A stretch of DNA of 33,887 bases from Paenibacillus humicus NBRC 102415 (lineage in GTDB: Bacteria > Bacillota > Bacilli > Paenibacillales > Paenibacillaceae): contig NZ_BIMD01000052.1 of NCBI RefSeq assembly GCF_004000905.1, forward strand, positions 1-33,887, given 5' to 3'. The notes below the pieces were generated by a model. The model searched no databases. It was not told the DNA's origin and saw nothing but the letters and a program-made list of their open reading frames with translations. Shown one piece after another: positions 24,928 to 33,887 of this stretch; within the stretch, counting starts at the first letter, position 1; each line of letters opens with the position of its first letter. The translations under genes and the position numbers were made by a program.

Positions 24928-26037
24928 GTGTTCCTAAACGAAATCAAGTTGAAAAACTACCGGAATTACGAGGAGCTTGAGCTCGGCACCAGCCATAAGG
25001 TCAACCTGTTCATCGGGCCGAACGCACAAGGCAAGACCAATCTGCTGGAGTCCATCTTCGCCTTGGCTCTCACCAAGTCGCATCGGACCTCCAAAGATCG
25101 CGAGCTGATCGGCTGGAACGGCAAGGAAGCATCCGTTCATGGAGAAGTGGAGAAGAGATACGGGAACGTGTCGCTGGACCTGGTCTACTCCGCCCAAGGC
25201 AAAAAAGCGAAGATCAACGGGCTGGAGCAGCGCAAGCTGAGCGGTTTCGTCGGCACGCTCAATGTGGTGATGTTCGCTCCGGAGGATCTTGAGATCGTCA
25301 AAGGGACGCCGGGGATCCGCCGCCGCTTTCTCGATATGGAGATCGGCCAGGTGCAGCCGGGGTACTTGCATACGCTCCAGCAATACGCCAAGGTGCTGCT
25401 GCAGCGCAACAACTACCTCAAGTCCACGGGGCCGGGCTCCGTTCAGCCAGCGATGATGGAAGTGTGGAACATGCAGCTGGCGGAGCATGGTGTTAAAATC
25501 ATGAGAAAAAGGCAACAATTCATAGAGAAGCTCCGGACCTGGGCGGCAGCGATCCATTCCGGCATCACCGCAGGCGGCGAAGAGCTTGCCGTCAGCTACC
25601 GCCCTTCCTTCGAAATGGAGGGAGAGCAAGATGAATCTGTTTTATTCGATCAATTTATGTTAAAGTTATCACAGGTAAAAGATCAGGAATATCGCCGCGG
25701 AGTGACGCTGGCAGGCCCTCATCGGGACGACCTGGCGTTCCATATCAACGGCAAGGAAGCCCAGGTTTTCGGCTCCCAGGGACAGCAGAGGACGACCGCG
25801 CTGTCGCTGAAGCTGGCCGAGATCGAGCTGATCCGGGAGGAGATCGGGGAGTATCCGCTTCTTCTTCTCGACGACGTGCTGTCCGAGCTGGACCAGCACA
25901 GGCAGACGCAGCTCATCGAGACCTTCCAGGGAAAAGTGCAGACATTCATAACCGCAACGGGGCTGGAGAGCGTGAACACGAGCCGCTTGTCGGATGCGGG
26001 GGTTTACCGGGTTGAGGGCGGCAAGGTAACGTTGTGA
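24928..26037 (+). CDS. recF: DNA replication/repair protein RecF
   Basis: 369 aa, GTG start at 24928 with AGGAGG upstream. ABC-type ATPase: Walker A GPNAQGKT (30-37), signature region GSQGQQRT (282-289), Walker B LLLLDDVLSELD (from 311). It binds single/double-strand junctions and helps load RecA at gaps with RecO and RecR. Normal length. It lies in the dnaA-dnaN-yaaA-recF-remB-gyrB order, and a 10-bp hairpin follows its stop. Confidence 0.97.
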   Translation: MFLNEIKLKNYRNYEELELGTSHKVNLFIGPNAQGKTNLLESIFALALTKSHRTSKDRELIGWNGKEASVHGEVEKRYGNVSLDLVYSAQGKKAKINGLEQRKLSGFVGTLNVVMFAPEDLEIVKGTPGIRRRFLDMEIGQVQPGYLHTLQQYAKVLLQRNNYLKSTGPGSVQPAMMEVWNMQLAEHGVKIMRKRQQFIEKLRTWAAAIHSGITAGGEELAVSYRPSFEMEGEQDESVLFDQFMLKLSQVKDQEYRRGVTLAGPHRDDLAFHINGKEAQVFGSQGQQRTTALSLKLAEIELIREEIGEYPLLLLDDVLSELDQHRQTQLIETFQGKVQTFITATGLESVNTSRLSDAGVYRVEGGKVTL

Positions 26038-26055
26038 CCGCTCCAGCCCTTTCTT

Positions 26056-26090
26056 GAGAAGAAGGGTTGTCATGCGCATACCTTCTTCTC
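26056..26090 (+). terminator. Hairpin after recF, possible terminator
   Basis: GAGAAGAAGG (26056-26065) pairs perfectly with CCTTCTTCTC (26081-26090). The tail TTCTCTAC is only weakly U-rich. It is the only notable structure in the 256-base recF-remB gap, which has no other gene. Confidence 0.5.
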
Positions 26091-26293
26091 TTCTCTACGT
26101 TAACGGGCACCGAGCATTGGACATAACGCGGAGCCGCCGTTTCGGTTTTCACAGAGCAAAGCCCGCAGAACGGCGCCTTTTTTCCTTCGCTTCTCTTGCG
26201 CCGATACCGGTCCGCCTGTAGGGCGGGAACTTGTCTTGCCCGGACGATTCTATTCCTGCAAGGATTTATCATAGAGGGGAGCTGAAGGCACGC

Positions 26294-26542
26294 ATGTACA
26301 TCCATCTCGGCGGAGAAAAAATTATTCGGGCATCGGAGCTGGTCGCCATCTTCGATATATCCATCGAGCAGTCCTCCAAGCTCTCCAAGCAGTTTGTGGC
26401 CGATGCCAAGAAACGCAAGGACGTGGAGACGATCGGAGAAGAGGAGCCCAAATCCATCGTCGTCACCCAGAACCGCGTCTACTACTCCCCTATCTCATCT
26501 TCCACGCTGAAGAAGCGCGGACATCATTTCGCGGCTTATTGA
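26294..26542 (+). CDS. remB: Extracellular matrix regulator RemB (YaaB, DUF370)
   Basis: 82 aa from ATG at 26294 with GAAGG upstream. DUF370 family: MYIHLGGEKIIRASELVAIFD, QSSKLSKQFV, then SIVVTQNRVYYSPISSSTLKKR. In B. subtilis RemA and RemB regulate biofilm-matrix genes; RemA binds DNA as an oligomeric ring. The gene sits between recF and gyrB exactly as yaaB does in B. subtilis. An earlier in-frame start at 26231 adds a non-conserved stretch. Confidence 0.92.
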   Translation: MYIHLGGEKIIRASELVAIFDISIEQSSKLSKQFVADAKKRKDVETIGEEEPKSIVVTQNRVYYSPISSSTLKKRGHHFAAY

Positions 26543-26600
26543 CCGCTGCGTAAAAGCCGAAATCAAGTTAGGGCCGCTGCATCCGCTGGCGGCTGGTTAG

Positions 26601-28544
<1,944 letters not shown>

Positions 28545-28557
28545 TTCCACGCCAATG

Positions 28558-28590
28558 ATCCCGGCGCCTACACGGCCCGGGATTTTTTTT
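28558..28590 (+). terminator. Intrinsic terminator after gyrB
   Basis: ATCCCGG (28558-28564) pairs with CCGGGAT (28577-28583) and is followed by eight T residues. Confidence 0.92.
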
Positions 28591-28611
28591 CATCGGCTCA
28601 GCGCGAAGGAA

Positions 28612-29367
28612 TCAGCGGCTTTTGCGCTTGGGGGCATAGGCGGCGGCGTAACGCCTCATCCGGCGGAAGACGCCCTGATCCTTGAGCTTGCGGAATATAT
28701 ACGGATCCGGCATCGTATTGACCTCGAGAATCCATGGCTTCAGGCTCGTGCTCACCGCAACGTCCAATCCGATTTCCTTGAGGCCGGCATAGCGGGTAGC
28801 GAGCTGCTCCGCCGTCTGGACGCCGATATGGCGCAACTGGTCCTTGAACCCCTTCTGAGCGGCAGCGTCCATATGGCCTGCCATCAACGTTTCGAACGGG
28901 GTGATCGTGCCCCCGCTGTGGTAGTTGGTGACGATTTTGGACGGATGTCCGAGCCGGCCGATGATGCCGGTCGTCTCCCACTTCCCGCTCGGGTTTTTCT
29001 GCACCATGACCCGCAGGTCGAAGCGCCGGCGCCGATGCTTCAGGAGATCGATTCCTTGCTGGGCTACGTATCTTCTTTTGGGGCGGGATTTCTCAAGCCC
29101 GGCGAACAGTCCTTCAAAGCTGGCGTAGGATCGGATCCTCGTCCCGCTTTGGAATCTGTAGCCCCCGTCGAGCTTCTGGACCTTGATGACGCCGTTGCCG
29201 AACATGCCCGCGTCGGGCTTGACGTACAGCATCCGGTACTGCTCCAGCATGGCCTGCAGCGTGTCCCTGGAATAGGTCCTTGTGTCTGGAATGTAGGGTT
29301 TAAGCGAATCCGACTGGAGCAGCACCCCCGTTTTCGCTTGCTTGCTCATAACCCTTTGGATGGCCAA
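28612..29367 (-). CDS. YheC/YheD-like ATP-grasp protein
   Basis: 251 aa. TTG at 29367 has AAGGATGAG upstream; ATG at 29349 is the alternative. ATP-grasp pieces in order: MLYVKPDAGMFGNGV (K50), RYVAQQGIDLL, the substrate/metal segment FDLRVMVQ (116-123), GLKEIGLDVAVS, and the metal-binding EVNTMPD (215-221). Related YheC/YheD proteins are spore-coat-associated ATP-grasp enzymes, but the substrate is unknown. It is inserted antiparallel between gyrB and gyrA, and its tail abuts the gyrB terminator. It is shorter than YheD (about 450 aa) and essentially only the catalytic domain. Confidence 0.85.
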   Translation of the reverse strand: MAIQRVMSKQAKTGVLLQSDSLKPYIPDTRTYSRDTLQAMLEQYRMLYVKPDAGMFGNGVIKVQKLDGGYRFQSGTRIRSYASFEGLFAGLEKSRPKRRYVAQQGIDLLKHRRRRFDLRVMVQKNPSGKWETTGIIGRLGHPSKIVTNYHSGGTITPFETLMAGHMDAAAQKGFKDQLRHIGVQTAEQLATRYAGLKEIGLDVAVSTSLKPWILEVNTMPDPYIFRKLKDQGVFRRMRRYAAAYAPKRKSR

Positions 29368-29688
29368 CCGATCTCATCCTTCCTCATCTGTCGAAAGAGC
29401 GATAAATCGCGGGCAATTCCCGCAGCCCTTCCAGACTTCAGTCCAATTTCCGATATCTTAAGCGACTAAACAATGATATAATAGAGTGTACTGACCATTC
29501 GTGCTGAGTCCCTTTATTTTATGGATTCCCGCTATGAATGGAGCTCGGCATCCACCTATTTTTTGCGACCCGCGACGTTTAATTGTGCCCGCTTTGTGCA
29601 AGACAGATAAGATAGGGCGGGCTGGCGCCGCGCAAGTCGCCACCATCAGGTTGAGCCGTTTGGAGGCCTGACCGCACAGGAGGTAAGT
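29368..29688 (+). other. gyrA upstream region; promoter and long leader, no gene
   Basis: 321 bases between the divergent YheC/D-like gene and gyrA. It holds the extended -10 described separately. A loose stem GCCCGC/GCGGGC lies in the leader around 29587-29625. The gyrA leader would be about 200 bases. Confidence 0.5.
29474..29482 (+). promoter_or_regulatory. Extended -10 promoter of gyrA
   Basis: TGATATAAT: perfect TATAAT (29477-29482) preceded by TGn. The -35 (TATCTT at 17 bases) is poor, consistent with an extended -10 promoter. It lies about 205 bases before the start codon. Confidence 0.65.
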
Positions 29689-32187
29689 ATGGCGGAAGAA
29701 CAACGTTCTCAAATCAAAGACCGGGATATCGGCACGGAAATGCGCGAGTCGTTCATGGATTATGCCATGAGCATCATCGTCAGCCGCGCGCTGCCGGATG
29801 TGCGCGACGGGCTTAAGCCTGTCCACCGCCGCATCCTGTTCGCTATGTCCGAGCTTGGCATGGCCCCGGACAAGCCTTATAAAAAATCAGCCCGGATCGT
29901 GGGCGAGGTCATCGGCAAGTATCATCCGCACGGCGACAGCGCCGTGTATGAATCGATGGTCCGGATGGCGCAGGACTTCTCCATGCGCTATATGCTCGTA
30001 GACGGTCATGGCAACTTCGGCTCCATCGACGGAGACATGGCGGCTGCCATGCGTTACACCGAAGCCCGCCTGTCCAAGATCGCGATGGAGCTGCTCCGCG
30101 ACCTGAACAAGGATACGGTCGACTACAATCCCAACTATGACGGCGAGGAAAGGGAGCCGGCCGTATTGCCGGCACGCTTCCCGAACCTGCTCGTCAACGG
30201 CGTCTCCGGCATCGCTGTCGGCATGGCGACCAATATCCCGCCGCATAACCTGCGTGAAGTCATCGACGGCGTTCAGGCGCTGATCCGCAACCCGGACATT
30301 ACGTCCGTGGAGCTGATGGATTACGTCAAAGGCCCGGATTTCCCGACTGCGGGCTTCGTCATGGGCCATTCCGGCATCCGCCAGGCCTATACGACTGGAC
30401 GCGGCTCCGTAACGATGCGCGCCCGGGCCGAGATCGAAGAGAATGGCGGCAAAGCCCGGATCGTCGTGCATGAATTGCCTTACCAGGTGAACAAGGCCCG
30501 GCTTGTCGAGAAGATCGCCGAGCTCGTCCGCGAGAAGAAGATCGAGGGCATCACCGACCTGCGTGACGAGTCCGACCGCAACGGCATGCGCGTCGTCATC
30601 GAGCTGCGGCGCGACGTCAACCCGAGCGTTACCCTGAACAACCTGTACAAGCATACCCAGATGCAATCGACGTTCGGCATCAATATGCTGGCGCTGGTCA
30701 ACGGTGAGCCGTGCACCCTTACGCTGCGCGACATGCTGTACCACTATCTGCAGCATCAGATGGTGGTCATCCGCCGCCGCACCGAATTCGACCTTAAAAA
30801 AGCGGAAGCGAGAGCGCATATCCTCGAAGGCTTGCGCATCGCGCTTGACCATATCGACGAGATCATCTCGCTGATCCGTTCCTCGCGCACGACCGACGAA
30901 GCGCGTGAAGGCCTGATCAACCGCTTCTCCCTCAGCCTGGAGCAGGCCCAAGCGATCCTCGACATGAGGCTGCAGCGCCTGACCGGTCTGGAGCGGGAGA
31001 AGATCGAAGCCGAGTACAACGAGCTGCTTGCCCGCATCGCCGAGTACAAGGCCATTCTTGCCGACGAGCAGCTGGTGCTCGAGATCATCAGCCAGGAGCT
31101 TGCCGAGATCAACGACCGCTTCGGCGACGAGCGCCGCACGGAAGTGACGATCGGCGAGGACGAGATTCTTGACGAGGACCTGATTCCGCGCGAGGATGTC
31201 GTCATTACGATTACCCATTCGGGCTACGTGAAGCGGCTGCCGGTATCGACTTACCGCAGCCAGCGCCGCGGAGGCAAGGGCGTCATCGGCATGGACACCA
31301 AGTCCGATGACTTTGTGGAGCATTTGTTCGTCTCGAACACGCACCACTACCTGCTCTTCTTTACCGACAAAGGCAAGGTGTACCGGCTCAAGGCCTACGA
31401 GATCCCGGATCTCAGCCGTACGGCCAGAGGAACGCCGATCATCAACCTGCTGCAGATCGAGCAGGGAGAGACGGTCAATGCCGTCATTCCGGTCGAGGCT
31501 TTCGATCCTGACTGCTACCTGTTCTTCGGAACGCGCCAGGGCATCGTCAAGAAGACGCCTCTCGACGATTACTCCAATATCCGCCGCGTCGGCTTGATCG
31601 CCATCAACCTTCGCGAGGATGACGATCTGATCAGCGTGAAGCTGACGGACGGCAAGCAGGAGATCATCATCGGCACGGCGGACGGCATGTCGATCCGGTT
31701 CCCGGAAAGTGATGTGCGCTCCATGGGCCGTTCGGCCACAGGAGTCAAGGGCATCGCTCTCGATGACGACGACCGGGTGATCGACCTCGACGTCGTGGAT
31801 CCGGAGCAGGAAGTTCTGATCGTTACGGCCAAAGGATACGGCAAGCGGACTCCGGTAAGCGAATACCGGACGCAATCGCGCGGCGGCAAGGGGATCAAGA
31901 CCTTGAACGTAACGGAGAAAAACGGCCCGATCGCCGGCCTCAAAATGGTGGAAGACGGCGAGGATCTGATGATCATGACCGCATCGGGAACGATGATCCG
32001 CATGAACATGGATACGATCTCTTCCATGGGCCGCAACACGCAGGGCGTGCGGCTGATCAACATTCGCGACGAGGACTCGGTCGCTACGGTGACGCGGGTC
32101 GCCAGAAGCGAAGAGATTCAGGAAGAAGATGAAGAACCGGGCGAAGTGCCGGCAGGAGACGAAGAGGCCGGTACGGATAGCGAATAG
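29689..32187 (+). CDS. gyrA: DNA gyrase subunit A
   Basis: 832 aa, ATG at 29689 with AGGAGG upstream. Breakage-reunion domain with catalytic Y123 (AAMRYTE). The quinolone-resistance region [10 protein letters not shown] has S84 and E88, the residues associated with the quinolone-susceptible form. The C-terminal beta-pinwheel carries GyrA box QRRGGKG (about 524-530), needed for DNA wrapping. A Glu-rich acidic tail ends the protein. It acts with GyrB in supercoiling. Genes for the HD-GYP protein and an rRNA promoter follow. Large antisense frames over it are composition artefacts. Confidence 0.99.
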   Translation: MAEEQRSQIKDRDIGTEMRESFMDYAMSIIVSRALPDVRDGLKPVHRRILFAMSELGMAPDKPYKKSARIVGEVIGKYHPHGDSAVYESMVRMAQDFSMRYMLVDGHGNFGSIDGDMAAAMRYTEARLSKIAMELLRDLNKDTVDYNPNYDGEEREPAVLPARFPNLLVNGVSGIAVGMATNIPPHNLREVIDGVQALIRNPDITSVELMDYVKGPDFPTAGFVMGHSGIRQAYTTGRGSVTMRARAEIEENGGKARIVVHELPYQVNKARLVEKIAELVREKKIEGITDLRDESDRNGMRVVIELRRDVNPSVTLNNLYKHTQMQSTFGINMLALVNGEPCTLTLRDMLYHYLQHQMVVIRRRTEFDLKKAEARAHILEGLRIALDHIDEIISLIRSSRTTDEAREGLINRFSLSLEQAQAILDMRLQRLTGLEREKIEAEYNELLARIAEYKAILADEQLVLEIISQELAEINDRFGDERRTEVTIGEDEILDEDLIPREDVVITITHSGYVKRLPVSTYRSQRRGGKGVIGMDTKSDDFVEHLFVSNTHHYLLFFTDKGKVYRLKAYEIPDLSRTARGTPIINLLQIEQGETVNAVIPVEAFDPDCYLFFGTRQGIVKKTPLDDYSNIRRVGLIAINLREDDDLISVKLTDGKQEIIIGTADGMSIRFPESDVRSMGRSATGVKGIALDDDDRVIDLDVVDPEQEVLIVTAKGYGKRTPVSEYRTQSRGGKGIKTLNVTEKNGPIAGLKMVEDGEDLMIMTASGTMIRMNMDTISSMGRNTQGVRLINIRDEDSVATVTRVARSEEIQEEDEEPGEVPAGDEEAGTDSE

Positions 32188-32219
32188 CATTTGAACGCGT
32201 CATAAGGGGAGGAACCGTC

Positions 32220-33272
32220 TTGATTACGGTCGATTGCGCGCAGTTGAAGCTCGGTGATGTCATAACTCAGGATGTGCTGACTCCCTTGGGGGGCGTTCTG
32301 TTCCACAAGGGCCGTGTCGTCACGATGCGCGAAATGGATATTCTGACGGCATTCATGGTGCAGCAGGTTTCCGTTGAACGCGGCGGAGCCGAGGCTCCTC
32401 CTGCAGCCAAATCGGAAAACAAGCCTCTTCCGCACAGCGGCCTCGCTCTCGAATACGATTCGATGGTCGCTCTGCTGAAGAAAGCCTATGGACAAGTTGC
32501 GGGAGGGGCTGCCCTGCCTATTCTGGAGCTGCGGACCGGTCTGGAGAAGCTGCTCTCCCATTCCAGGGACTATCAGGTTCTCCGTTTCTCCCCAAGGCAT
32601 GTCAATCAGGAGGAGTTCTACTATCACAGCAGCGTGCTCTCCTCCCTGACCTGCTATCAGCTCGCGCAGTGGGCGGGACTTCCGTCCAAGGATTGGATGC
32701 AAGTCGCGATGGGCGGCCTGCTGCACGATATCGGCAACGTGAAGGTGGATCGGACCATACTGGCCAAGCCGGGGATCCTCACTTCAACCGAGCAGGAAGA
32801 AATGAAGAGGCACACCCTTAGCGGCTACTCGCTGCTGAAAGGCGTAGCCGCCCTCAATGAGGGGGCGAAGCTGTCCGCCCTTCAGCATCATGAGCGGATC
32901 GACGGCAGCGGTTATCCGCTGGGCCTGGCTGCGGAGAACATTCATCCCTACGCCAAGATGGTTGCCATTGCAGATATCTTTCATGCCATGACGCTGAACA
33001 AGATCTATCGCCGGGCTTCGTCGCCCTACCTTGTTCTGGAGCAGATTCAGCAGGATGCCTTCGGCAAGCTGGATCCTTCCTATGTGAGGACATTCATCGA
33101 GAAAGCGACTCAGTTCCATAATGGCACTCTCGTGAGGCTGAGCGACGGGCGCGTCGGAGAGATCGTCTTCACCGACCGCAACCACAGCACCCGTCCGTGG
33201 GTTTCCGTCGACAGCAGCATCGTGGACCTTTCCACCCAGCGCCGGCTTCATATAGAAGAAGTTCTTTCATAA
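32220..33272 (+). CDS. HD-GYP domain protein, putative cyclic-di-GMP phosphodiesterase
   Basis: 350 aa, TTG start at 32220 with GGGGAGG upstream, 32 bases after gyrA and so probably co-transcribed. The metal-binding residues of the HD-GYP domain are complete: H136 (YYHSSVL), H169-D170 (GLLHDIGN), H198 (KRHTLSGY), H223-H224-E225 and GSGYP (HHERIDGSGYP), and a D in AIADIFHAMT. Such enzymes usually cleave cyclic di-GMP to pGpG or GMP. The N-terminal 120 residues have no recognised sensor domain, no membrane segment and no signal peptide. The ending IVDLSTQRRLHIEEVL is typical of the family. Substrate not proven. Confidence 0.92.
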   Translation: MITVDCAQLKLGDVITQDVLTPLGGVLFHKGRVVTMREMDILTAFMVQQVSVERGGAEAPPAAKSENKPLPHSGLALEYDSMVALLKKAYGQVAGGAALPILELRTGLEKLLSHSRDYQVLRFSPRHVNQEEFYYHSSVLSSLTCYQLAQWAGLPSKDWMQVAMGGLLHDIGNVKVDRTILAKPGILTSTEQEEMKRHTLSGYSLLKGVAALNEGAKLSALQHHERIDGSGYPLGLAAENIHPYAKMVAIADIFHAMTLNKIYRRASSPYLVLEQIQQDAFGKLDPSYVRTFIEKATQFHNGTLVRLSDGRVGEIVFTDRNHSTRPWVSVDSSIVDLSTQRRLHIEEVLS

Positions 33273-33293
33273 ACCGCCGCTCGGCAATTTCAA

Positions 33294-33328
33294 GAGGCCG
33301 TCAGGATCATCCTGACGGCCTCTTTTTT
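33294..33328 (+). terminator. Intrinsic terminator after the gyrA-HD-GYP unit
   Basis: A perfect 12-bp stem GAGGCCGTCAGG/CCTGACGGCCTC (33294-33305 with 33311-33322), loop ATCAT, then T6. Confidence 0.95.
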
Positions 33329-33775
33329 ATAGGCCTTCCCGCATTGGCAAGCGGATATTGAAAACGAGGCGGATAAGGAAGGAACGCGCCTGCCGAAGTT
33401 CCTTCGTTTCATCTAGAGATGGATGGAAGCCATTGCTTTTGAAGAAGATCGGGTCGATAGGAGAACCGATGACGATTATAGGCGGGAGCAGGAGCAATCA
33501 TTCGAACCGATGTATCGTTGTGTGGCTTGGCTCGGCTGCGGATGCTTTCCTACTTTCCTTATGTCGTAGGGTAGAGCCTTGTGAGAGGCTCTGAAGAAGG
33601 CAGTGATATATCCAGGTCCATGAACCGGCCCAAGGGTCAGCAATGGGTTCGATCCGTCCTTCTATGTAGAGGAAACTCATCGTGTATGATTGTCTGAAAG
33701 GGAAAGCTTGAACATGGTCTTCATATCCTTGTAAATAGGAACTGCAGCAGCAGTTTTAAAGGGAAAGAGGCTCAT
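33329..33775 (+). other. Non-coding stretch ahead of an rRNA operon
   Basis: No open frame with a ribosome site and credible coding pattern. A small hairpin AGAGCC/GGCTCT lies at 33573-33592. This is probably the upstream region of a ribosomal RNA operon. Confidence 0.5.
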
Positions 33776-33838
33776 GAAAAAAGGATTTTAAAAAACTTTA
33801 AAAAACACTTGCATTAGCCTATGTGGCCGTGATATATT
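33776..33838 (+). promoter_or_regulatory. rRNA-type promoter with A-rich UP element
   Basis: TTGCAT (33809-33814), 18 bases, TATATT (33833-33838). A/T-rich DNA with phased A-runs (33776-33808) precedes it, resembling an UP element. The following leader (AAGTCGCCGCTGAGAGGC) resembles Bacillales rRNA leaders. A 16S rRNA gene normally follows gyrA in this order and is expected just past the window. Confidence 0.7.
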
Positions 33839-33887
33839 ATCTAAGTCGCCGCTGAGAGGCACGACGGAAACAAGCGAAACACAAGCG

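Noticed and set aside
26226-26265. Resemblance to the hairpin repeat at 20171-20338 (TTGCCCGG ... TTCTATTC ... CAAG)
   Set aside because: Only short scattered matches with gaps; could be chance in GC-rich intergenic DNA.
29887-32190. 767-codon leftward frame over gyrA
   Set aside because: Exactly antisense to gyrA, His/Asp/Arg-rich, no family motif; caused by high GC in third positions.
33358-33594. 78-codon frame before the rRNA promoter
   Set aside because: No ribosome site, no family resemblance, crosses a hairpin; treated as non-coding.

Overview
This window is the replication-origin region of a spore-forming, moderately high-GC member of the Bacillota. It is most likely from the Paenibacillaceae (Paenibacillus or Cohnella type). 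The gene order rpsF-ssb ... yyaC ... spo0J/soj/noc/rsmG/mnmG/mnmE/spoIIIJ/rnpA/rpmH - oriC - dnaA/dnaN/yaaA/recF/remB/gyrB ... gyrA is the classic Bacillales origin block. The interspersed DUF4446, DUF951, DUF3343, YheC/YheD-like and HD-GYP genes fit Paenibacillaceae. Genus assignment is inference from gene order and composition only.

Left edge (1-5340): an AT-rich tract (about 37-40% GC in the stretches counted by hand, against about 60% or more in ssb). It holds a four-gene, end-overlapping mobile module transcribed leftward: three different tyrosine recombinases followed by a TnpC-like helix-turn-helix protein that carries an in-frame stop and runs off the window. The organisation resembles Tn554-family and recombinase-in-trio elements. 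Between it and ssb lies an AT-rich rpsR (S18), cut off from its usual rpsF-ssb operon by about 340 bp and a terminator. This junction is the most unusual part of the window.

Middle left (5340-11640): rpsF-ssb with a clear sigma-A promoter, yjzC, tRNA-Ser(CGA), DUF951, an MscS-type channel, DUF3343, sporulation gene yyaC (with a possible forespore promoter), DUF4446 and a SufS-like cysteine desulfurase.

Origin-proximal left arm (11645-21282, all leftward): chromosome segregation (spo0J, soj, noc, with two perfect parS sites), rsmG, tRNA-modification genes mnmG and mnmE (with a consensus DnaA box between them), spoIIIJ/yidC, rnpA and rpmH. No jag is found between spoIIIJ and mnmE, and no yidD between rnpA and spoIIIJ. 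A duplicated hairpin repeat occupies the latter gap.

oriC is bipartite. A DnaA-box cluster lies upstream of dnaA, and a textbook unwinding site (DnaA box, GC cluster, DnaA-trios, AT-rich tract) lies between dnaA and dnaN. The right arm runs rightward: dnaA, dnaN, yaaA, recF, remB, gyrB, (YheC/D-like gene, leftward), gyrA and an HD-GYP phosphodiesterase. It ends in an rRNA-type promoter, so a 16S gene is expected just past the right edge.

The core genes cover initiation (DnaA, DnaN), supercoiling (GyrAB), origin segregation and division-site protection (Soj, Spo0J, Noc), and translation or tRNA modification. The left edge is accessory DNA.
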